Under the pieces are notes generated by a model. That model had not been told where the DNA came from and did no database searches. It saw only the letters and a list, made by a program, of their open reading frames with translations. Below are positions 5,199-9,989 of a DNA stretch of 9,989 nt, one piece after another. The DNA is from an uncultured Clostridia bacterium (GTDB lineage Bacteria > Bacillota > Clostridia > Oscillospirales > Ruminococcaceae). The translations under genes and the position numbers were made by a program. Location of the stretch: positions 1-9,989 of the forward strand of contig CAMDZU010000028.1 in NCBI GenBank assembly GCA_945910715.1. The letters are read 5' to 3'. Positions within the stretch are counted from its first letter, which is position 1. Each line of letters opens with the position of its first letter.

Positions 5199-7949
5199 TT
5201 ATTCCTCGTCAAAATCCTCGGAGATTTCCTCCTCGGCTTCGGCTTCGGTTTCGGTTTCCTTTCGGGGAATTGCCTTTACCGAATTTTTAACCTTGTTTAT
5301 TTTTACGCTGACAAAAATCATCAGTGCGAAAATCACAATGCCGCCTATGGTAATATACCACGCAAGGGGATAGCCTGCCGTTGTAAAGGTCATTTCCACA
5401 ACGTGCTGTCCCTTTGTTACGGGAACTGCCATAAGTGAGCCAAGAACCTCGCTGGGCTCTGTTTCAACGCCGTCAACGGTGATTTTCCAGCCCGGCTCGG
5501 AGGGAATTGTGGTAAACAGCACTCTGTCTGTGTCGGCGTTTACGCTTATTTTAAGGTGAGTTGTGCTTAACGCCTCAACAGTAGTGCCGCTGTTCATCTG
5601 ATGCAGCCTCTCAATGTCGGCGTTCAGCATCTCCTCGTCAACGTATGCAAACTGAGCCTCTTTAAAATAAAGGTCGTCCTTTGTAAGGGTGAGGATAAGG
5701 TCAACCGTTTCTCCCTCGTCGTAGGTGCCGAGATTTTTTATGTGGTAGTTGTCCCCCTCGAAATAGTTTCCGCCCCATTCCTTGTTTATCCATACGTTAA
5801 GCTGACGCTGATACCTTGTGGGGAGATACATATAGAGAGTGCCGCCGTCGGTCATTCTTATGGTGTATTCAAGCTGTGCGTTTTTGCCCGATTTTTCCAC
5901 CTTAAAGGAGTGATGTCCGTCGGTGGTTGTGCCCTGCTTAACGTTTTCCGTTTCCATATCCGCTTCGTAAATGCGTTTGAAGTAGATGTTGGTTTCCTCG
6001 TCCCCAAGCATTGTGGAAAGAAGGGTGTTCTGATTTCTGAAAGGGTCCTCGCTGATCAGATTATAATCCATTATGCCCGAATCCACAAGGTATGCAACAG
6101 GCATACAGTTGCCGTTTACCTCATAGGTAATGTCCTCGGCGGATTTTATGTCGCTGGTTGCGTTGGTGGCGGTGGAAAGGATATATTTTACCCCGAAAAG
6201 GTCGCAGGTAAGGGGAGTGTTTCCGCTGAAACGGGTGTAATGGGAGCTTGCGGTAAAGCCCAGCTTTTCAAGCATTGCAATGGGCTTTGCGTTCAGCGTT
6301 GAGGAGCTGTGGGAAAGTCCGTACATATTCAGGGCAAGAGGGTCGTTTACCGTGCGGAAGAAGTTTTTCTCAATGCGGTAAAAGCCGTTGTCATTTGCCT
6401 TGATTTCCTGCACCACCTCACGGGTGGGGAGAATAACGTTGTTGTAGCTGTCCCTTGAGGAATACACAATATCAATGTTCTGCTTTACGCATTGGAGAGT
6501 GGTGTTGAAACTCAGCTCGGCGCAGATAAAGACCACAAGGGGAATTTTTGCGGAAAAGCTTTTCTTCATGCGGGTTCTGAAAGCGCAGAGAATACCTGTT
6601 GCAATAAGCAGGAGCAGCAGAGCAGGGAGAATTACCGTAATTCCGTCCAGCCAGTCACGGCCGCTTGAGCCTAATGTTTCGTCAAAGGTATCAAGGTTTT
6701 CAAGGTACAGAATGAGAATAAACCACGCCGCCGCAAATGCCCCAAGCATTTTTCCCCGAATTTCCCCAAGATGCTCAAATGCCTTAGCCGCAAAGCATAC
6801 AAACAGGAATGAAACCATAAAGGAATAGCGCTGAGGCAGCCAGTTAGGCAGCTGTCCTCCGTGCCACATCATATCCACGGGGCAGATATACATACAAACG
6901 AACATAAATGCGGTTATTGCCGCACCTGACGCACGTTCACGGACAGGGAGCTTGTTTAGGAAGAAGTACGCAGGAACAAGCAGCAGACAGATTGTGCCGC
7001 AGTAAAGGAAGGGAAGTCCCGTCATACGCACGGTGTCGTAGCTGTCGGGCAGCATTTTTCCTGCAAGAAGAATAAGGTTGAAGTTCTGTTTAAGGGAGTA
7101 GTCGGGAGTGGAAAACTCGAATTTGCCCAGGGACAATGAGTTATAGACGGGCAGTATCATAAAGGCGCTTATCATAACCGCCGTTACCGCCGAAAGGGCA
7201 AACAGCCCCGCTTTCTTGAAAAGGTGGGAGAAAACCTTTTTGTTTCCCGTGGCGCAGCAGTAATAGATAAAGTAAAACGCCGAGAAAATGCCTATCATAT
7301 AGCCTATATAAAAGCAGGTCACAAAGGAATAAACCCAAGCGATTATAAGCATTCTGAACTTGTTTTCGTCAATAAGCTTTTCAATGCCGTAAACCACGAT
7401 AGGCAGCGCCATTACCCCGTCCAGCCACATAGGGTTCATTGTCTGCTCAACGGTATAGGCGCAGAGGGCGTAAAGGGGCGAAAAGACAATTACCGTAAAG
7501 TTATCGAAGCCCTTTCCCCTTGAAAGATAAACAGCGCAGCAAGCGCCTATTGCGCCCACCTTTGTTATCATCATAAGGAGCAGTCCCTCGGTTATATGCT
7601 CCCTCGGAAACATCCACACAAGGAAATTGAAGGGGCTTGCAAGATAGTAGCCCACAATGCCCATAAATTCACCCGAAAGGTTTCTGCTCCAGGAATAGGC
7701 AATGCTCTCTTTTCCTGCAAAAACGTCGTACATATAATCATAATAGTACACATACTGTCCGTTTAGGTCAAGGGACAGCACCGAGCCGTTTCCTACGGGA
7801 TAAACTCCCATGCACATATAGGCTACAAGGAGAGTGAAAAAGGGTATTGCAAAGGCAAGCATAATCTGATAGTTGCTTTTGCAGAACCGCCTTGCATAGC
7901 CGCGTATTATCTGTATAGTGCTTGTTTCAGCGGCCGCTGTTGTCAGCAT
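5199..7949 (-). CDS. YfhO-family multi-pass membrane protein, probable GT-C-type glycosyltransferase
   Basis: This 916-residue protein resembles Bacillus YfhO and Listeria GtlB. Those proteins are thought to take a sugar from undecaprenyl phosphate on the outer membrane face and attach it to an envelope polymer such as lipoteichoic acid. A short cytoplasmic N-terminus leads into about a dozen hydrophobic helices up to residue 475. A large, mostly non-hydrophobic region (about 480-857) follows, predicted to be outside the cell. One more helix (about 862-884) precedes a highly acidic cytoplasmic tail. The first external loop carries SLDLNGQY at residues 59-66, a typical position for the GT-C catalytic acid (Asp61, inferred), and WLDGVMALP follows near 175. 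The start at 7949 is chosen over the in-frame ATG at 8048 because AAAGGAG lies eight bases upstream of it and the longer version would be buried in the previous gene. It overlaps the glycosyltransferase gene by 23 nt. The acceptor polymer is unknown. Confidence 0.88.
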   Translation of the reverse strand: MLTTAAAETSTIQIIRGYARRFCKSNYQIMLAFAIPFFTLLVAYMCMGVYPVGNGSVLSLDLNGQYVYYYDYMYDVFAGKESIAYSWSRNLSGEFMGIVGYYLASPFNFLVWMFPREHITEGLLLMMITKVGAIGACCAVYLSRGKGFDNFTVIVFSPLYALCAYTVEQTMNPMWLDGVMALPIVVYGIEKLIDENKFRMLIIAWVYSFVTCFYIGYMIGIFSAFYFIYYCCATGNKKVFSHLFKKAGLFALSAVTAVMISAFMILPVYNSLSLGKFEFSTPDYSLKQNFNLILLAGKMLPDSYDTVRMTGLPFLYCGTICLLLVPAYFFLNKLPVRERASGAAITAFMFVCMYICPVDMMWHGGQLPNWLPQRYSFMVSFLFVCFAAKAFEHLGEIRGKMLGAFAAAWFILILYLENLDTFDETLGSSGRDWLDGITVILPALLLLLIATGILCAFRTRMKKSFSAKIPLVVFICAELSFNTTLQCVKQNIDIVYSSRDSYNNVILPTREVVQEIKANDNGFYRIEKNFFRTVNDPLALNMYGLSHSSSTLNAKPIAMLEKLGFTASSHYTRFSGNTPLTCDLFGVKYILSTATNATSDIKSAEDITYEVNGNCMPVAYLVDSGIMDYNLISEDPFRNQNTLLSTMLGDEETNIYFKRIYEADMETENVKQGTTTDGHHSFKVEKSGKNAQLEYTIRMTDGGTLYMYLPTRYQRQLNVWINKEWGGNYFEGDNYHIKNLGTYDEGETVDLILTLTKDDLYFKEAQFAYVDEEMLNADIERLHQMNSGTTVEALSTTHLKISVNADTDRVLFTTIPSEPGWKITVDGVETEPSEVLGSLMAVPVTKGQHVVEMTFTTAGYPLAWYITIGGIVIFALMIFVSVKINKVKNSVKAIPRKETETEAEAEEEISEDFDEE
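5234..5257. repeat. Four-copy hexamer repeat in the YfhO tail
   Basis: On the plus strand CGGCTT, CGGCTT, CGGTTT and CGGTTT follow one another directly. On the coding strand this gives alternating Glu-Thr and Glu-Ala pairs in the acidic C-terminal tail. Because the unit is six bases, copy-number changes would alter tail length without shifting the frame. Confidence 0.7.
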
Positions 7950-8874
7950 TGTTTTTTCTCCTTTCGTTTGTGTCAATGGATACGATATATCGTGGGCGGA
8001 ACTTGATTTCCTCGTAAATCTTGCTGATGTAATAGCCGATAATGCCAAGACCTATCATCAGCACCGAGCCGATTATAAGCTGGAGCAGAATTACGGTGGT
8101 AAAGCCGTCCGCCGCATTTCCGCAGAAGAAATTCACCAAAGTCTGCACCGCAAGGATTATTGCCCCGATTATGCAGATTATGCCCGTTACGGTGATTATC
8201 TGCATGGGCAGCGAGGTAAAGCTTGTAATATTGTTAAGAGCGAATTTGAACAGCTTTTTGAAATTCCACTTGGTTTTGCCTGCATTCCTCGGCGCTACCA
8301 CAAATTCAACCTGCGTTGTCTTAAAGCCTACCCAGCTTGACAAGGCTCTGAAAAAGGTGAGCCGCTCGGGCATTTCGTTAAGGGCGTCTATAACCTTTCT
8401 GTCCATCAGCTTGTAGTCGCTGGCACGGTCAAGGTTTATGTTGGCGGAGTTTTTCATCATACGGTAAAAGCCCTTTGCAAACAGCTTGTACAAAAGACCT
8501 TCCTTGCCTCTGTCCGCCTTTACCGCCTCAACCACTTCATAGCCCTGTTTCCACAGATTGTACATTTCAAGCATAACCTTGGGTGGGTGCTGCAAATCGC
8601 AGTCGATAACCACGGCGCAGTCCCCCAGGCAGGCCTTCAGTCCTGCGAAAATCGCTCCCTCCTTGCCGAAATTCCTTGAAAATTTCAGTCCTCTTACAGA
8701 GGGATTTGTTCTTGTAAGACCGTCGATAAGCTCCCAGGTTCTGTCCCTTGAGCCGTCGTCCACAAAGATTATTTCGCAGTCAATGCCGTTTTCATCCATA
8801 AGGGAAGAAATGACGTCTGCGGTATTTTCGATATTTTCCTCCTCGTTAAAGGCAGGAATTATTATTGAAAGCAT
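7927..8874 (-). CDS. Family 2 glycosyltransferase, polyprenyl-phosphate sugar synthase type (GtrB/CsbB/DPM1-like)
   Basis: This 315-residue enzyme is predicted to move a sugar from a nucleotide donor onto undecaprenyl phosphate at the inner face of the membrane. The GT-A domain fills residues 1-220: IIPAFNEEENI at 5-15, VDDGSRDRTW at 38-47, and the metal-binding DCD at 91-93 followed by LQHPP. SDYKLMDR at 152-159 and the RNAGKTKW segment at 196-203 follow; the last is typical of this subfamily. Two membrane helices at about 224-248 and 259-284 anchor it, followed by a basic tail. The gene starts two bases after the DUF4097-like gene, with its ribosome binding site CAGGAG inside that gene's end, and its own end overlaps the YfhO-family start by 23 nt. 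These links suggest translational coupling. CsbB and YfhO are neighbours in Bacillus subtilis, supporting a joint role in envelope glycosylation. The sugar cannot be read from the sequence. Confidence 0.92.
   Translation of the reverse strand: MLSIIIPAFNEEENIENTADVISSLMDENGIDCEIIFVDDGSRDRTWELIDGLTRTNPSVRGLKFSRNFGKEGAIFAGLKACLGDCAVVIDCDLQHPPKVMLEMYNLWKQGYEVVEAVKADRGKEGLLYKLFAKGFYRMMKNSANINLDRASDYKLMDRKVIDALNEMPERLTFFRALSSWVGFKTTQVEFVVAPRNAGKTKWNFKKLFKFALNNITSFTSLPMQIITVTGIICIIGAIILAVQTLVNFFCGNAADGFTTVILLQLIIGSVLMIGLGIIGYYISKIYEEIKFRPRYIVSIDTNERRKNNADNSGR
7958..7964 (-). promoter_or_regulatory. Ribosome binding site that fixes the YfhO-family start
   Basis: AAAGGAG stands eight bases before the ATG at 7949 and lies within the last codons of the glycosyltransferase gene. 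Ribosomes finishing the upstream gene would pass over it, which fits coupled synthesis of the two proteins. The upstream in-frame ATG at 8048 lies about 120 bases inside the glycosyltransferase gene and is rejected. Confidence 0.8.
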
Positions 8875-8876
8875 TT

Positions 8877-9986
8877 TTACTCCTGTTTTTCGTATATTTC
8901 AAGGCAGCCCGTACCGCTTGTCACGTTGAAATTGTGAGGGGAAGGTCCTCTGCTTTCGGATACGTCGCCTATTCGTCCGTTGTATTTTCTGTCAAAAAGC
9001 TGCGAGGTAAAGGTACCTCTGTCGGTGATAAATTCAAGGGCTATGGGGGAATTTCCGGGGATTGCGGCGGTTATGCTTCCCGACCCCGACTGAATATTTG
9101 CGGTGTTTCCGAAGCGGTCAAAGTCAAGGGTTATTCTGCCGCTGTCCGTTACGATTTTCAGCTTGCAGTCAAGATTCTGTGCGGTTATGTTTCCGCTCCT
9201 TGTGGCAAGCTCCAGATATTCCGCCGTCAGCCTTTCGGTGTGAATATCGCCGCTTGTGGAGCTGAAAACCAGCTCTCTGTATTCGCTTTCGGGAATGTAC
9301 AGGGTCATTTTGTAGCTGAACATTTTTGCGGAAAAAAGGGACAATGTGAAGTCGTCCGACTGGGTAAGCTTAAGCCTGCTGTTGTCGCTTGTATCAGCAA
9401 TTATGGGGCTGTCGTTTTCGTATTCCGCAATTATCCTTTCGCCGCCGTACATTTTCACCGTAAGGTCAAGGTTGGTGGTGTTTACCGTAATGTAGTTTAC
9501 CCTGTCAAACTCCATACGCTCCGAAATAAAGGTGCTTTCAAAGCCCGATTTTACGGCAAGATACTGCACTCCTATGCACATAAGCAGGCTTAAAATGCCA
9601 AAAACAAACAGCCTTATCATGTGCCCCTTTATCCGTCTGCTGTGGTTTACCGCAAGGCTGCCCTGTCTTTCATAAGGTCTGTACCAGCGGAGATATTTAT
9701 GCAGGGTAATTACCGACCCTGTGCAGACATAGCTGAGTGAAAGCCCCATTCCGCCGCCAATAAGCAGGCAGAAGCCCCCTGCAAAAACAAGGGCGAAGGG
9801 GGAAAGGTCGGACGCCACGGTAATAAGTCCCACAGCGGCAATTATGCCTGCGGGAATGGTAAGCAGTCCCCCCGAAACAAGCAGCAGAGAAGCCAGTATA
9901 TAAGCGAAATTCAGCAGGAAAAGCAGCGCAAAAAACAATACAGCGAATGGCAGTGAAATAACCCGAAGTGCCTTACCCTTTTTCAT
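8877..9986 (-). CDS. Membrane protein with C-terminal DUF4097-like beta-ladder; 5' end uncertain
   Basis: The 369 visible residues have two parts. Residues 1-145 carry about four hydrophobic helices (about 8-32, 34-57, 62-95 and 124-146), with a basic loop at 97-123. From about residue 160 on there is no further membrane segment. Instead a ladder of short repeats recurs every 15-20 residues: STSGDI at 243, TRSGNI at 262, TDSGRI at 280, SGSGSI at 300 and TDRGTF at 320. This pattern marks the DUF4097 (putative adhesin) beta-solenoid fold, predicted to lie outside the cell. Such proteins are often encoded beside a PadR regulator and a HAAS/DUF1700 membrane protein, and the N-terminal helices here recall that membrane domain. 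The biochemical role is unknown. ATG at 9986 is the first visible start, but the preceding codon is also open and the window ends three bases later, so the real protein may be longer. The stop is two bases before the glycosyltransferase start. Confidence 0.78.
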   Translation of the reverse strand: MKKGKALRVISLPFAVLFFALLFLLNFAYILASLLLVSGGLLTIPAGIIAAVGLITVASDLSPFALVFAGGFCLLIGGGMGLSLSYVCTGSVITLHKYLRWYRPYERQGSLAVNHSRRIKGHMIRLFVFGILSLLMCIGVQYLAVKSGFESTFISERMEFDRVNYITVNTTNLDLTVKMYGGERIIAEYENDSPIIADTSDNSRLKLTQSDDFTLSLFSAKMFSYKMTLYIPESEYRELVFSSTSGDIHTERLTAEYLELATRSGNITAQNLDCKLKIVTDSGRITLDFDRFGNTANIQSGSGSITAAIPGNSPIALEFITDRGTFTSQLFDRKYNGRIGDVSESRGPSPHNFNVTSGTGCLEIYEKQE

Positions 9987-9989
9987 GCT

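Noticed and set aside
5601..6302. A 233-codon plus-strand open frame inside the YfhO-family gene
   Set aside because: It is antisense to the predicted external domain and shows no domain-like features, so it is treated as a chance frame.
7950..8048. A 33-residue N-terminal extension of the YfhO-family protein from the ATG at 8048
   Set aside because: It would overlap about 120 bases of the glycosyltransferase gene. The ATG at 7949 has a strong, well-spaced ribosome binding site.
8865..9593. A 242-codon open frame on the plus strand opposite the DUF4097-like gene
   Set aside because: It is fully antisense to a gene with clear repeats and membrane segments. Its translation has no recognisable motif and it has no convincing ribosome binding site, so it is a shadow of codon bias.
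1..9989. Mobile elements, CRISPR arrays, tRNA or rRNA genes, prophage or defence genes
   Set aside because: No direct-repeat array, transposase, integrase, cloverleaf-like sequence or rRNA segment was seen. Almost the whole window is filled by six coherent genes in one orientation.

Overview
All the supportable genes in this window lie on the minus strand, so transcription runs from right to left. Base composition is near half G+C, genes are tightly packed, and most starts have AAAGGAG-type Shine-Dalgarno sites. Together with a type III pantothenate kinase, an ECF-type S component and a CsbB/YfhO-type glycosyltransferase pair, this suggests a low- to mid-GC Bacillota, most likely a Clostridia/Ruminococcus-like gut anaerobe. 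The lineage is inferred from gene content; no rRNA or other marker is present to confirm it.

Layout in transcription order (right to left): (1) a membrane protein with a DUF4097-like beta-ladder, 8877-9986, whose frame is still open at the right edge; (2) a family 2 polyprenyl-phosphate glycosyltransferase, 7927-8874; (3) a YfhO-family multi-pass membrane protein, 5199-7949; (4) coaX, 4405-5181; (5) a probable pantothenate ECF transporter S component, 3665-4321; (6) mfd, 59-3502. Genes 1 to 4 are separated by 2 nt, a 23-nt overlap and 17 nt, so they look like one transcript. An 83-nt spacer with two clear hairpins separates coaX from the transporter gene. A 162-nt spacer before mfd holds a 19-bp palindrome overlapping an extended -10-like sequence, and a second, 11-bp hairpin.

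Three functional themes appear. The glycosyltransferase and YfhO protein match the known design in which a cytoplasmic enzyme loads a sugar onto undecaprenyl phosphate and a GT-C-like membrane protein transfers it to an envelope polymer outside; no flippase gene is seen here. CoaX and the S component together suggest pantothenate uptake followed by trapping through phosphorylation, the entry to coenzyme A synthesis. Mfd is an ordinary full-length transcription-repair coupling factor.

No RNA gene, mobile element, CRISPR array or phage gene was found, and no clearly new defence or metabolic system. The items most worth a second look are the structured leader before the transporter gene, the envelope-glycosylation/DUF4097 grouping, and the palindrome-promoter arrangement before mfd.
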